A DNA stretch of 64,000 nt, taken from the NCBI RefSeq assembly GCF_030232885.1, contig NZ_JASPGD010000003.1, positions 187,312-251,311 on the forward strand, given 5' to 3'. Shown piece after piece: positions 16,521-25,684 of the stretch. The notes under the pieces are model-generated. The model did no database searches. It saw nothing but the letters and a program-made list of their open reading frames with translations, and had not been told where the DNA came from. How positions within the stretch are numbered: position 1 is the first letter of the stretch; each line of letters opens with the position of its first letter. Origin of the DNA: Corynebacterium sp. MSK297. GTDB lineage: Bacteria > Actinomycetota > Actinomycetes > Mycobacteriales > Mycobacteriaceae. Made by a program: the position numbers and the translations under genes.

Positions 16521-18773
16521 ATGGATAATTCTGGCACTAGCGTTCCGTACACCCCAGCGCCCGCGCAGCCACCACAGGCGAAGAAACAACCGGTCACCCG
16601 TAGTTTTCATGGCCGGGACTTCGTGGATAATTACGAGTGGTTGCGTGATAAGGAAGCAGAGGACACTCTTGCCTATTTGCAGGCAGAAAACGCCTATACG
16701 GACGCGCAGACCGAGCACCTGACCGGCCTGCGGGACAATATTTACTCCGAGATCACCTCGCGCATCAAACAAACCGATATGTCCGTGCCTACCCGCGCGG
16801 GCGATTATTGGTATTACGGGCGTACCGAAGAGGGCAAAGATTACGGCTATTCTTGCCGCATCCCGGTAGAAGAAGGCACTGACCCGTGGACCCCACCGAG
16901 CATCCCAGACGACGGCCCGGTGCCGGGCGAGGAAATCCTGCTGGATCTCAACGTTCTAGCCGAAGGCCACGAATTTTTCTCCCTGGGCGCTTCTACGGTG
17001 ACCACCAGCGGGCGCTATTTGGCGTATTCCGTGGACACCGCCGGCGACGAGCGCTTCCACCTGTACGTAAAAGATTTGCAGACCGGCGACTATCTTGCCG
17101 ACGAGCTCACTGGCATTTTTTACGGCGCCAGCTGGGTGGGCGAGGACTACATTTTTTACCAGCGTGTCGACGAAGCGTGGCGCCCGGATACGGTATGGCG
17201 CCACCGCATTGGCACGCCCCAGTCGGAAGACGTGCTGGTTTTCCAAGAAAAAGACGAGCGCTACAACGTCGGGGTCGGTGCCACGCGCTCTGAGAAATAC
17301 TTGATGATCATCACCTCGTCGAAGATCACTTCTGAGGTTTGGGTTTTGGACTACAACAACCCAGAAGGCGAATTTGAATGCCTGTGGGCTCGCGAACCAG
17401 GTGTGGAATACGAAGTCGACCACGCGGTGGTAGCTGGTGTGGATTATTGGATCGTCACGCACAACACCGCGGGTGCAAATTTTGCCGTGTCTACCGTGCC
17501 GGTGCCGGATGGCTGTGGTGCTGGTCATGGCGGCGGTACGGGCGCTGGCGTTCGTGAAGGTAACGGTGACGGCGGCGGTGTGGCGTCGGCAAGCAATCTT
17601 CCTGGCCTGCGGGATTTGCCAGTCTTGCTCGAGCATGATGCAGAAGTGCGCATCGAAGACGTCGACGCCTATCGCGACTTTTTGGTGCTTTCTTATCGAC
17701 GTGGCGCGATCCCGCGCGCGGCGATCATGATGCTGGATTCGGTGCGCGATGCCGCCGGTGATTGGGGTAGCTTCCAAGAAATTGAATTCGAGGAAGAACT
17801 GTTTACCGTCGGCGTGGCTGGTAACCCAGAATGGGATGCCCCGGTGATCCGCCTGGGTTATACCTCGTTTACGCAACCGGCGCACCTGTATGATTACCGC
17901 CCGGCCACCGGCGCGTTTACGCTGTTGAAGCGCCAGGAAGTGCTCGGCGGTTACGAGGCCCGCAACTACACCGCGTATCGGTTGTGGACCACCGCGCGCG
18001 ATGGCACCGAGATTCCGGTGTCGATCATCCACCACGCGGACCTGGACACTAGCACCCCGACGCCCACCTTGTTGTACGGCTACGGCTCCTACGAGTCCAG
18101 CACGGACCCAGGCTTTTCCATTTCTCGGTTGTCGTTGCTGGATCGCGGAATGATCTTCGCTATCGCACACGTGCGCGGCGGCGGAGAGATGGGCCGTGGT
18201 TGGTACGACAATGGCAAGATGGACAAGAAGAAAAACACCTTCTTTGACTTCATTGACGTGGCCGACGATCTGGTGGCCCGTGGGCTCTCGGAGCCGGAGA
18301 CGATGGTGGCCGAAGGTGGCTCGGCCGGAGGCATGCTCATGGGCGCAATCGCCAACATGGCCCCGGACCGGTTTGCAGGCATTACTGCCATTGTGCCGTT
18401 CGCGGACCCACTGACATCCATGCTGAAACCGGAGCTGCCGCTGACCGTCGTCGAGTGGGATGAATGGGGAGACCCGTACCACGACCCGGACTACTACGAC
18501 TACATGGCTTCCTATGCGCCGTACGAAAACATCACCGACCAGCGCTACCCGGATATTCTGGCGGTGACTTCATTGAACGACACCCGCGTGTTGTATGTGG
18601 AACCGGCGAAATGGATTGCGAAGCTGCGTGAGATCGCCGGTGGTGGCGAGTTCTTGCTGCAAACCGAGATGGCGGCTGGCCACGGCGGAGTCTCGGGGCG
18701 CTACGGCAAGTGGAAGCAGACGGCGTTCGAATACGCGTGGACGATCAACAAGGCCACGGGTATTACGGAATAA
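16521..18773 (+). CDS. ptrB: Prolyl oligopeptidase family peptidase (oligopeptidase B-like)
   Basis: 750 residues. An N-terminal seven-bladed propeller (to ~430) is followed by an alpha/beta-hydrolase domain. The catalytic serine is in EGGSAGGMLMG, the aspartate in LNDTRV and the histidine in AAGHGGVSGRYG. The strand motif YGYGSYESSTDPGF is typical for oligopeptidase B, which cuts short peptides after Lys or Arg. A glycine-rich insert (~330-360, GGGTGAGVREGNGDGGG then ASAS) lies in the propeller and contains a copy of the 10-mer. A TATCAT box lies 8 nt before the ATG, so the transcript may be leaderless. This gene often sits beside purC in corynebacteria, but has no known purine role. Confidence 0.88.
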   Translation: MDNSGTSVPYTPAPAQPPQAKKQPVTRSFHGRDFVDNYEWLRDKEAEDTLAYLQAENAYTDAQTEHLTGLRDNIYSEITSRIKQTDMSVPTRAGDYWYYGRTEEGKDYGYSCRIPVEEGTDPWTPPSIPDDGPVPGEEILLDLNVLAEGHEFFSLGASTVTTSGRYLAYSVDTAGDERFHLYVKDLQTGDYLADELTGIFYGASWVGEDYIFYQRVDEAWRPDTVWRHRIGTPQSEDVLVFQEKDERYNVGVGATRSEKYLMIITSSKITSEVWVLDYNNPEGEFECLWAREPGVEYEVDHAVVAGVDYWIVTHNTAGANFAVSTVPVPDGCGAGHGGGTGAGVREGNGDGGGVASASNLPGLRDLPVLLEHDAEVRIEDVDAYRDFLVLSYRRGAIPRAAIMMLDSVRDAAGDWGSFQEIEFEEELFTVGVAGNPEWDAPVIRLGYTSFTQPAHLYDYRPATGAFTLLKRQEVLGGYEARNYTAYRLWTTARDGTEIPVSIIHHADLDTSTPTPTLLYGYGSYESSTDPGFSISRLSLLDRGMIFAIAHVRGGGEMGRGWYDNGKMDKKKNTFFDFIDVADDLVARGLSEPETMVAEGGSAGGMLMGAIANMAPDRFAGITAIVPFADPLTSMLKPELPLTVVEWDEWGDPYHDPDYYDYMASYAPYENITDQRYPDILAVTSLNDTRVLYVEPAKWIAKLREIAGGGEFLLQTEMAAGHGGVSGRYGKWKQTAFEYAWTINKATGITE

Positions 18774-18861
18774 TTTTGGCTGCTGCGGCCGTTTTTGGGG
18801 CTCCTATGATGATGTCAAACGTTTGGTTCGATGCTGATGAGTACAAGCATGGGGCTAGGTG

Positions 18862-19113
18862 TTAAGCGAGCCTAGGAGCCTGGCCAGCATTTGTGTTCGT
18901 AGTATTATCGTGAGGGGCACGACTGCGTAGAACGGCGAAGGCGGAGTAGAACAGAGCGGTTTTTAGTCGCTTGTTTGGAGACCGTGTGGGGAATTCACCC
19001 TCGATCGACGAACCTGATCGTCTAGCGATTGGAGCAATACTAGCGTAGGCGGCCAGGTCGTCGGAGCTGTCGAAGTCGGAGTCAGCATCGGTTGTAAGCA
19101 GGATCTGTGCTAC
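18862..19113 (-). pseudogene. IS110-family transposase remnant (C-terminal part)
   Basis: Minus-strand translation reads VAQILLTTDADSDFDSSD, then DDLAAYASIAPIARRSG, SSIEGEFPTRSPNKRLKTAL and FYSAFAVLRSRAP before a stop at 18862-18864. This matches the C-terminal transposase_20 domain of IS110/IS1111 elements (LAAYAGLAPVTRRSGSS, then NKRLKxALF). A stop codon precedes it and the rest of the transposase is absent, so it is a dead fragment of about 84 codons. The end has drifted (Thr/Asn-rich tail instead of the conserved YYDRKR region). It lies at the edge of the AT-rich glycosyltransferase gene, a sign of past insertion here. Confidence 0.8.
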
Positions 19114-19379
19114 TTAACCCACTTTCCTGATGACGACTCTGGGAATACGCATCAAATCCTCGCAAAGAGGGAAATTAGTGACTATCCCTGTTATCGGGGA
19201 TACTCCAAAGGCAAAGGGGATTCGGTTCCGGTCGGAGCGGCATTTCGACGAAATTATTATTGGTCGAATGTGGATCGGGAGTGCGTTTTTGTGGATGGCG
19301 TCCACGAGTGTACCTGTTGGAGTGCTCCAGGAGCCAGTTTAATTAAGAAAACGGCATTGATGATACTTTAATATCTACT
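19114..19379 (+). other. Gap between IS remnant and glycosyltransferase, no supported gene
   Basis: A 70-codon frame (19130-19342) crosses this stretch, but it shows no family similarity I recognise and no convincing ribosome-binding site. The region is probably decayed insertion-element flank. TTTAATATCT just before 19380 may serve as a promoter box. Confidence 0.4.
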
Positions 19380-20732
19380 ATGAGCTCCTCAAATTTATCT
19401 ACGGAAACCACGCATTCGCTGCGTTCTTCCCGTCACAGAATTTATGAAGTGCCGGATACAGTTTTGCGTTGGTATCACCATGTGATCGGCCTAGTGTTTG
19501 GCTTAATTATCACGGTGATTACTGCTGGTAAACATAATTCAGGGGACTGGGGTTCGTTATGGATTGCAGGGTTGCTTGTCCGTGATAATAACCGCGAGTA
19601 TCTTTATCAGATTGATGATCAGGACTTCGCACTGCCAAAGGGCGATGTTTGGTTTGACACGATCGCTAATTCTGATGTCTCGTCGATGCCGCATCCATTC
19701 GTACACGTGCCTTTTGTTGCAGATGTTATGAGCATTTTTGTGCGGATTATGAGTTTTGATACGTCGGTGTATTTTTTAACCGCTCTTTCAGGGTGGGCGC
19801 TGGTTGTGTTAGTGGTTTCCGCGTGGTTTTTGTGGTTTGAAGAGGAAATTCCAGCGTTCGTATTGTTGGTGGGAATGCTGTTGGTCTGGGTTTCTACTTC
19901 GTTCCAGTCGTCGCTGTACCTTGGACAAACTAGTCCTTTGATTTTTGCTGGGGTTGCTTATGGATTAGCCGCTGCGAGGATTCAACCAATTCGAGCCGGA
20001 ATTGCTCTGGGGCTCGCAGCTTCGGTGAAGCTTACACCCGTGATTCTTGTGGTTATCTGCCTGTTTTTTCCACGGACGCGCAGAGCTGGGATTATGGCCA
20101 TGGGGGTTGGTATCTCCATTGTTAGTTACTCCATAGTGGTTGCAGGTTGGGAAGTTTTCATGACCTGGCGCGAAACCTTGCAAAAAATTAATGCTGCGGT
20201 TTTAGTGGCTCCGGTGAACGGAGCTTTCGCTTCCCAGATCAGCACGCACTTAGTCGAAGATGACAGATTGCATGTGGCCATCATTAATGATCCTCCCCTG
20301 GTGGCCAGCTTGGTTCCTCGTCTGATGATACTCGTGCTCATCGCATTGGTGGTCTATGCTGCATGGAGATCGTATGAGCCGTGGAAAATTGCGACAGTGG
20401 GTATATTCACAACTCTTACGGCTGCGAACGGAATCCTCTGGGATCACTACGTTATTGTGGCGATTCTACCGTTGCTAGGAATTATCGCACGCGGCCAAGG
20501 TCGAATAACTTATGCTGCCCCAATTTTGGCTTTTTTCGCCTTTCCTCCAGTGGCATCTGCAGCTACCGACCTATGGGTCTCATGGGCGGCCTTAATCACA
20601 TTGGTAGGCCTTGTAATCGCCCTTTGTTTCGCTGAATTGGGGCGCAAGGAGGCTTCTCCCCAACGACGGATGATTTGGTGGCAGCGCCGACAAACTGGTC
20701 TTTTCCCTGTCCAGAATACCAATCCCGATTAA
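19380..20732 (+). CDS. Membrane glycosyltransferase, GT87/DUF2029-like
   Basis: 450 residues with about ten to eleven membrane spans. The conserved GT87 region reads YLGQTSPLIFAGVAYGLAAAR then GIALGLAASVKLTPVILV, which is the polyprenyl-phosphate-sugar transferase signature (GQ...KxxP). In Corynebacteriales, members (such as AftC and PimE/MptC relatives) add arabinose or mannose to cell-wall polymers from decaprenyl-phosphate donors, on the outer face of the membrane. Codon use is clearly more AT-rich than the pur genes on both sides. With the IS110 fragment upstream, this suggests horizontal acquisition. The exact sugar cannot be read from sequence. Confidence 0.75.
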   Translation: MSSSNLSTETTHSLRSSRHRIYEVPDTVLRWYHHVIGLVFGLIITVITAGKHNSGDWGSLWIAGLLVRDNNREYLYQIDDQDFALPKGDVWFDTIANSDVSSMPHPFVHVPFVADVMSIFVRIMSFDTSVYFLTALSGWALVVLVVSAWFLWFEEEIPAFVLLVGMLLVWVSTSFQSSLYLGQTSPLIFAGVAYGLAAARIQPIRAGIALGLAASVKLTPVILVVICLFFPRTRRAGIMAMGVGISIVSYSIVVAGWEVFMTWRETLQKINAAVLVAPVNGAFASQISTHLVEDDRLHVAIINDPPLVASLVPRLMILVLIALVVYAAWRSYEPWKIATVGIFTTLTAANGILWDHYVIVAILPLLGIIARGQGRITYAAPILAFFAFPPVASAATDLWVSWAALITLVGLVIALCFAELGRKEASPQRRMIWWQRRQTGLFPVQNTNPD

Positions 20733-20765
20733 TTTGTGTGTTCACGCTAGACTGGCAACGAAAAT

Positions 20766-20802
20766 GGTGGCACGCCCACACGCCGTGGCACGCCCACACT
20801 CC
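20766..20802. repeat. 18-bp tandem duplication upstream of purS
   Basis: GTGGCACGCCCACACGCC is followed directly by GTGGCACGCCCACACTCC. Each copy also contains a short GTGG...CCAC dyad. It lies 20 bp before the purS start and could affect the leader of the purSQL message. Confidence 0.75.
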
Positions 20803-20822
20803 GAGTCTCTAAAGGAAGTGCA

Positions 20823-21143
20823 ATGCCCAGAGTCGTAGTCAATGTCATGCCCAAGCCCGAGATCCTCGACCCGCAAGGCAAAGCCGTATTGCAGGCCCTG
20901 GGCCGCATCGGCGTGACCGGCGCCAGCCAGGTGCGTCAGGGTAAGCGTTTTGAACTCGATGTCGATGAGACCGTCACCGAAACCGAAATCCAGGCGGTAG
21001 CCGAAAAGTTGCTGGCTAACACGGTTATTGAAGATTTCGAGATCGTCATCGAAGAGCGCGATGCTGAGGTCTCTGCGGCTGCCGATTCTGCTGACTCCGC
21101 CGCTGAAGCTGGCAACGCCGAAAACTCTCGGGGTGAGCGTTAA
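20823..21143 (+). CDS. purS: FGAM synthase subunit PurS
   Basis: 106 residues; usual PurS proteins have ~80. The conserved part ([20 protein letters not shown] through EDFEIVIEE) fits the small subunit that links PurQ and PurL in the FGAM synthase complex. The last ~25 residues are an Ala/Ser/Glu-rich tail not needed in the family. AAAGGAAG precedes the ATG. The stop overlaps the purQ start (TAATG), so translation is coupled. Confidence 0.94.
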   Translation: MPRVVVNVMPKPEILDPQGKAVLQALGRIGVTGASQVRQGKRFELDVDETVTETEIQAVAEKLLANTVIEDFEIVIEERDAEVSAAADSADSAAEAGNAENSRGER

Positions 21144-21823
21144 TGAGCCCAACCATCGGTGTCATTACCTTCCCAGGTTCGCTTGATGACGTCGACGCTG
21201 CCCGCGCTGCCCGCCTGGCCGGTGCCAACGTCGTGGAGCTGTGGCACGACGACAACAGCTTGCACAATGTCGACGGCGTCATCGTCCCGGGCGGTTTCAG
21301 CTACGGTGACTACTTGCGTTCCGGTGCGATCTCTGCGCTGTCGCCAGTCATGCAGGCTGTGATTCCAGCAGCCCGCGAGGGCATGCCGACGCTGGGTATC
21401 TGCAATGGTTTCCAGATTTTGACCGAGTCCGGCTTGCTGCCGGGAGCGCTCACCCGCAACCAGCACCTGCACTTTCATTGTGTGGATACCTATTTGGAAG
21501 TCGCGAATGCGAACACCGCTTGGACTAGCGAATATGAGCAGGGACAGAAAATTTTGATCCCGGCCAAGCACGGCGAGGGCCGTTTCCAAGCCGATGCTGC
21601 CACCATCGAGCAGCTCGAAGCAGAAGGCCGCGTGGTATTCCGCTACACCGACAACTTCAACGGCTCGATCAACGCCATCGCCGGCATTACAAACGAAGCT
21701 GGCAACGTCGTCGGCTTGATGCCACACCCGGAGCACGCTGTTGAAGCTTTGACTGGGCCTTCTGTCGACGGCCTGGGCATTTTCCGTTCCGCACTCAACG
21801 CTTTGAGCGCCGAGAAGCTCTAA
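21143..21823 (+). CDS. purQ: FGAM synthase glutaminase subunit PurQ
   Basis: 226 residues. Class I glutamine amidotransferase that supplies ammonia to PurL. The nucleophile Cys is in GICNGFQIL, the oxyanion region is [15 protein letters not shown], and the catalytic His-Glu pair is in MPHPEHAVE. It overlaps purS by one base and precedes purL by 12 bp with AAGGAG as ribosome-binding site for purL. Confidence 0.96.
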   Translation: MSPTIGVITFPGSLDDVDAARAARLAGANVVELWHDDNSLHNVDGVIVPGGFSYGDYLRSGAISALSPVMQAVIPAAREGMPTLGICNGFQILTESGLLPGALTRNQHLHFHCVDTYLEVANANTAWTSEYEQGQKILIPAKHGEGRFQADAATIEQLEAEGRVVFRYTDNFNGSINAIAGITNEAGNVVGLMPHPEHAVEALTGPSVDGLGIFRSALNALSAEKL

Positions 21824-21835
21824 GGAGACACACCT

Positions 21836-24142
21836 ATGGCCCACGTCGCCAATGACGCTGTTGCGAATAAAGTCGTTAACGATACCGTCGAGCAAGCCCA
21901 GCAGAACCCTGACCAGGAACAACCGTATGCTGCGCTGGGTTTGAAAGACGACGAATACGCGCGCATCAAAGAAATCCTTGGCCGTCGCCCTACCGATGCC
22001 GAGCTGACCATGTATTCCGTGATGTGGTCAGAGCACTGCTCGTATAAATCCTCGAAGGCGCACTTGCGCTACTTCGGCGAGACCATGACCGAGCAGATGG
22101 CGGAAAAGATCCTCGCCGGTATCGGTGAAAACGCCGGCGTGGTGGATATCGGGGACGGCAACGCGGTGACTTTCCGCGTGGAATCCCACAACCACCCGTC
22201 GTATGTGGAGCCGTACCAGGGCGCTGCTACTGGCGTCGGCGGCATCGTCCGCGACATCATGGCGATGGGTGCGCGCCCGATTGCCGTGATGGACCAGTTG
22301 CGCTTCGGCCCGGCAGAAGCACCGGATACCTCCCGCGTGTTGCCGGGCGTGGTACACGGAATCGGCGGCTACGGTAACTCTTTGGGCTTGCCAAATATTG
22401 GCGGCGAGACTGTCTTTGACGAATCCTATGCGGCCAACCCGTTGGTCAACGCGCTGTGCGTCGGCACGCTGAAGGTCGAAGACCTGAAGCTGGCTTTTGC
22501 TTCCGGTAAGGGCAACAAAGTCATGCTGTTTGGTTCGCGCACCGGCCTGGATGGCATCGGTGGCGTGTCCGTGCTGGCGTCGGAGTCCTTCGACGATGGT
22601 GCAGAACGCAAGCTGCCTGCCGTGCAGGTTGGTGACCCGTTCGCAGAAAAAGTATTGATCGAATGCTGCCTGGAGCTCTACCACGCAGGAACCGTGGTGG
22701 GTATTCAGGATCTCGGTGGCGCCGGCTTGGCGTGTGCTACCTCTGAGCTGGCCGCTGCCGGTGACGGCGGCATGGAAGTTAACCTGGACGCAGTGCCGCT
22801 GCGGGCAGAAAATATGACGGCTGCAGAGATCCTGGCTTCGGAATCCCAGGAGCGCATGTGCGCAGTCGTGGCGCCAGAAAACGTGGAACGCTTCCGCGAG
22901 ATTTGTGCGAAGTGGGATGTCACCTGTGCCGAAATCGGCGAGGTCGTCGACGGCAAGCACCTAGTGATCCGCCACGGTGGTGAGGTGGTTGTGGATGCCC
23001 CGGCCTACACCATGGCTGATGAAGGCCCGGTCTATGAACGCCCATACGCCCGCCCGGAATGGCAGGATGAGCTGCAGCAGTTCCATGGCGTCGACAAGCC
23101 AGCAGGAGCAGACCTGGTGGCCGCCTGGAAGAAGATGCTGGCGTCACCGGCGCTGTGCTCGCGCGATTTCATCACTGAGCAGTATGACCGCTACGTGCGC
23201 GGTAATACCGTCGATGCGCTGCACTCAGATGCTGGCGTGCTGCGTATCGACGAAGAGACCCATCGTGGCGTGGCCGTGTCTGCGGACTGCTCCGGCCGCT
23301 ACACCAAACTGGACCCGAGCATGGGTGCGCGCCTGGCTCTGGCGGAGGCCTACCGCAACGTCGTCGCTAAGGGTGCGAGCCCAGTGGCGATCACCAACTG
23401 CCTGAACTTTGGCTCGCCGGAAAACACCGACGTCATGTGGCAATTCCGCGAAGCCGTGCATGGGCTTGCCGACGGCGCGGTGGAGCTGAAGCTGCCGGTT
23501 TCTGGCGGAAACGTCTCGTTCTACAACCAGACTGGCGAGGAGCCAATCTTGCCGACGCCAGTCGTCGGCGTGCTCGGTGTGTTTGATGATGTGCGTAAGG
23601 CGATCGGGCACCGTCCGGAAGCTGGCCAGAAGCTGGTTCTGTTGGGTGAGACCAAGGAAGAGTTTGGCGGTTCCATCTGGCAGCAGGTCACCGGTGCTGG
23701 TTTGAATGGTCTACCACCACAGGTGGATTTGGCTAACGAAGAGCGCCTGGCTGCCGTGTTGAGCGCTGGCGAGGCTGCCGGTGTCGCCGCAGCGCATGAC
23801 CTGTCCGAAGGTGGATTGGGCCAGTCGCTGGCCGAGATGTGCTTCGATGCTGGTGTCGGTGCGCAAGTGGATTTGTCCGCTGTGCACGCTGATGCCACCA
23901 CGGCGATGTTCTCGGAGTCTGCCTCCCGCATCCTGGTGGCCACGAACGACGTGGAAGCCACGCTGGCGGCTGCGAAGAAGGCTGGCGTTCCGGCCGCGGA
24001 AATCGGTGCCACTACCGAAGAGCGCACCATCAAGGTTGCCGAAGGCGTGAGCGTTGGTGTCGACGAGTTGCGCGAAGTCTGGGCAGCCACGTTGCCTGGT
24101 TTGTTTGGTCACGCCACCGGAGCGAACTCCGTTCTTGATTAA
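21836..24142 (+). CDS. purL: FGAM synthase large subunit PurL
   Basis: 768 residues, the short (Gram-positive) PurL type that needs PurS and PurQ. It converts FGAR, ATP and ammonia to FGAM. Visible motifs are [47 protein letters not shown] and [14 protein letters not shown]. The first ~35 residues are a polar leader (Asn/Gln/Asp-rich) before the conserved start. Two copies of the 10-mer CTTGCCGACG occur in the gene (23465, 23548), in two different reading frames. A terminator follows. Confidence 0.96.
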   Translation: MAHVANDAVANKVVNDTVEQAQQNPDQEQPYAALGLKDDEYARIKEILGRRPTDAELTMYSVMWSEHCSYKSSKAHLRYFGETMTEQMAEKILAGIGENAGVVDIGDGNAVTFRVESHNHPSYVEPYQGAATGVGGIVRDIMAMGARPIAVMDQLRFGPAEAPDTSRVLPGVVHGIGGYGNSLGLPNIGGETVFDESYAANPLVNALCVGTLKVEDLKLAFASGKGNKVMLFGSRTGLDGIGGVSVLASESFDDGAERKLPAVQVGDPFAEKVLIECCLELYHAGTVVGIQDLGGAGLACATSELAAAGDGGMEVNLDAVPLRAENMTAAEILASESQERMCAVVAPENVERFREICAKWDVTCAEIGEVVDGKHLVIRHGGEVVVDAPAYTMADEGPVYERPYARPEWQDELQQFHGVDKPAGADLVAAWKKMLASPALCSRDFITEQYDRYVRGNTVDALHSDAGVLRIDEETHRGVAVSADCSGRYTKLDPSMGARLALAEAYRNVVAKGASPVAITNCLNFGSPENTDVMWQFREAVHGLADGAVELKLPVSGGNVSFYNQTGEEPILPTPVVGVLGVFDDVRKAIGHRPEAGQKLVLLGETKEEFGGSIWQQVTGAGLNGLPPQVDLANEERLAAVLSAGEAAGVAAAHDLSEGGLGQSLAEMCFDAGVGAQVDLSAVHADATTAMFSESASRILVATNDVEATLAAAKKAGVPAAEIGATTEERTIKVAEGVSVGVDELREVWAATLPGLFGHATGANSVLD

Positions 24143-24177
24143 GGGCCAGCGCTGCACATTTTATTAGAGCTTGGCAT

Positions 24178-24236
24178 TCCCGCCACGGCTTGTGTTCTGC
24201 AGAATCTGCCAGAACCTTCCGCGGCGGGATTTTTCT
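24178..24236 (+). terminator. Terminator after purL
   Basis: TCCCGCC (24178-24184) pairs with GGCGGGA (24223-24229), with a nested inner stem TTCTG...CAGAA, followed by TTTTTC. It separates purSQL from the next gene. Confidence 0.75.
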
Positions 24237-24253
24237 CGTCTAAAATAAGGGAC

Positions 24254-25048
24254 GTGAAAAACAATGCCTCGTCTGTCTCGCACGCTGCGAACCAGGAAAG
24301 CCGTGACTGGCAAACCCATGACCAGGAAAGCCGTGACTGGCAAACCCATGACCAGGAAAGCCGTGACCAGGAAGGTCTGGTTCAGCGCACATTCTTCATG
24401 GTTGATCGTGGCCCGCGCCCGGCCACCCGAGGTTGGTTTCATTCTGCGGCGGCCATCCTTATGCTGGCTGCCGCGAGTGTGCTCACTACGTTTTCGTGGA
24501 TGCGCTTGGAATGGTGGCAAGCCCTCGGTGTTACTGTCTACGGCTGCGGTTTGATCGCGCTGTTTGCGGTCTCTGCGCTGTATCACCGTATTCCGTGGGC
24601 TAAGCAGAAAACTGTGCAGGCTTGGCGTCGGGCCGATCATGCCATGATCGCGGTGTTCATTGCCTCGACCTACACGCCGTTTTGCCTGATTGTGTTGCCG
24701 CAGGCGTGGTGGCTTTTGGTCATCGTCTGGGGTGGTGCGATTGCCAGCGCGGTGATGAAATTCTTCTGGTTTTCCCGTCCACGCTGGGTGGATGTGGCCA
24801 TTTATGTGACCCTGGGTTGGTTGATCGTGCCGCTGGTATCTCAACTGTGGACCAACGCCGGACCTGCCGTGGTGTGGTTGCTATTGGCCGGTGGCGTGGT
24901 CTATACCGTCGGCGCGGTGGCTTATGGTTTGAAATGGCCGGGCCGTAACGCACGCATTTATGGCTACCACGAGCACTTCCATACCGCGACGATCATCGCG
25001 GCGATCTTTCACCTGGTGGCGGTGTGGATCATCGTAGCCAGTGCGTAG
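24254..25048 (+). CDS. TrhA/hemolysin III-family membrane protein (PAQR fold)
   Basis: 264 residues. Seven membrane spans with the family features: SALYHRIPWAKQ (the SxxxH motif), RADHAMIAVFIASTYTPF, and the C-terminal YGYHEHFHTATIIAAIFHL carrying the metal-binding histidines. Bacterial members regulate membrane-lipid composition; the haemolysin label is historical. The N-terminal ~45 residues are unusual: a 30-bp unit is repeated a little over twice, giving repeats of ESRDWQTHDQ. TAAAAT at 24241-24246 ends 7 nt before the GTG, so the gene is probably leaderless. Confidence 0.87.
   Translation: MKNNASSVSHAANQESRDWQTHDQESRDWQTHDQESRDQEGLVQRTFFMVDRGPRPATRGWFHSAAAILMLAAASVLTTFSWMRLEWWQALGVTVYGCGLIALFAVSALYHRIPWAKQKTVQAWRRADHAMIAVFIASTYTPFCLIVLPQAWWLLVIVWGGAIASAVMKFFWFSRPRWVDVAIYVTLGWLIVPLVSQLWTNAGPAVVWLLLAGGVVYTVGAVAYGLKWPGRNARIYGYHEHFHTATIIAAIFHLVAVWIIVASA
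24291..24368 (+). repeat. 30-bp in-frame tandem repeat in the TrhA-like gene
   Basis: Two full copies and a partial third copy of a 30-bp unit starting GACCAGGAAAGCCGTGACTG encode DQESRDWQTH. The two full copies are identical, so the expansion is recent. Confidence 0.9.
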
Positions 25049-25125
25049 CGTAGACTTTGAATTTTTAGTTCAGAGGGTGTTGCCACTGTGGAGCTCCTAA
25101 AAGAAAGCTTTTGAGGTCAAACTCT

Positions 25126-25527
25126 GTGAAAAAAGCCGACCCCACCAAAGCCTGCGCGGCAGTACTTGCGATCGCGGATTGGATCGTAGCCGATTCCCCC
25201 GAGGACGCACGTGTGGCGGGCATTGCACAGCCGAGCCGTTCCCAGCTTGCCGACGCCGTGCGCCACACTGCGCGCCTACTCGCCGCCGATGCGCCCGGTC
25301 ATAGTGTGGAACTGCGCGTGCCGCCGTTCGTGGCAGTGCAGTGTATCGAGGGGCCTCGTCATACTAGGGGAGTCCCGCCCAATGTGGTGGAAGCCAGCCC
25401 GCACGCCTGGTTGCGTTTGGCCACCGGCTACAGCAATTGGGACGAGCTGGTGGCTCAGGCAGACACGACGGCGTCGGGTACGAGGGCCGGTGAAATCGCG
25501 CAGTGGATGCCCATCATCAGGCTCTAG
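25126..25527 (+). CDS. Sterol-carrier-like (bacterial SCP) protein
   Basis: 133 residues from the GTG at 25126, which has GAGG about 9 nt upstream. The sequence (TKACAAVLAIADWI, VELRVPPFVAVQ, PNVVEASPHAWLRLATG) fits the bacterial SCP-ortholog family, which folds like sterol carrier protein 2. The function in bacteria is not established. The gene lies between purL and purF, a conserved actinobacterial position. Its stop codon lies inside the first unit of an 11-bp tandem repeat. Confidence 0.78.
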   Translation: MKKADPTKACAAVLAIADWIVADSPEDARVAGIAQPSRSQLADAVRHTARLLAADAPGHSVELRVPPFVAVQCIEGPRHTRGVPPNVVEASPHAWLRLATGYSNWDELVAQADTTASGTRAGEIAQWMPIIRL

Positions 25528-25583
25528 TCAGGCTCTAGTCTGGCTCTAACCGGGTTTTAGTGGTGCCTTAATCTGGTTTTAGT
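25518..25583. repeat. 11-bp tandem repeat over a stop codon
   Basis: CAGGCTCTAGT (25518-25528) is repeated exactly at 25529-25539, then as CTGGCTCTAAC (25540-25550) and CGGGTTTTAGT (25551-25561), with another diverged copy near 25572. The first copy contains the TAG stop of the SCP-like gene. Confidence 0.88.
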
Positions 25584-25671
25584 GAGGCCCTCGTCGAGCT
25601 CTGCGCAGCTCCTCGCGAGCCTAAGGTGAGCACAGGAAAAGTGCTTGTTAGCGGATTCCACCACCAACCGT

Positions 25672-25684
25672 TATGATGAACTGC
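25672..25684 (+). promoter_or_regulatory. -10 box of a leaderless purF promoter
   Basis: TATGAT at 25672-25677 is followed by 7 nt and then the GTG start of purF at 25685. This spacing means transcription would begin at the start codon. Confidence 0.65.

Noticed and set aside
19130..19342. 70-codon open frame beside the IS110 remnant
   Set aside because: No recognisable domain and no convincing ribosome-binding site; more likely decayed DNA.
20733..20822. Purine riboswitch or PurR-type operator before purS
   Set aside because: Only a tandem duplication is seen; no conserved riboswitch core or known operator pattern.
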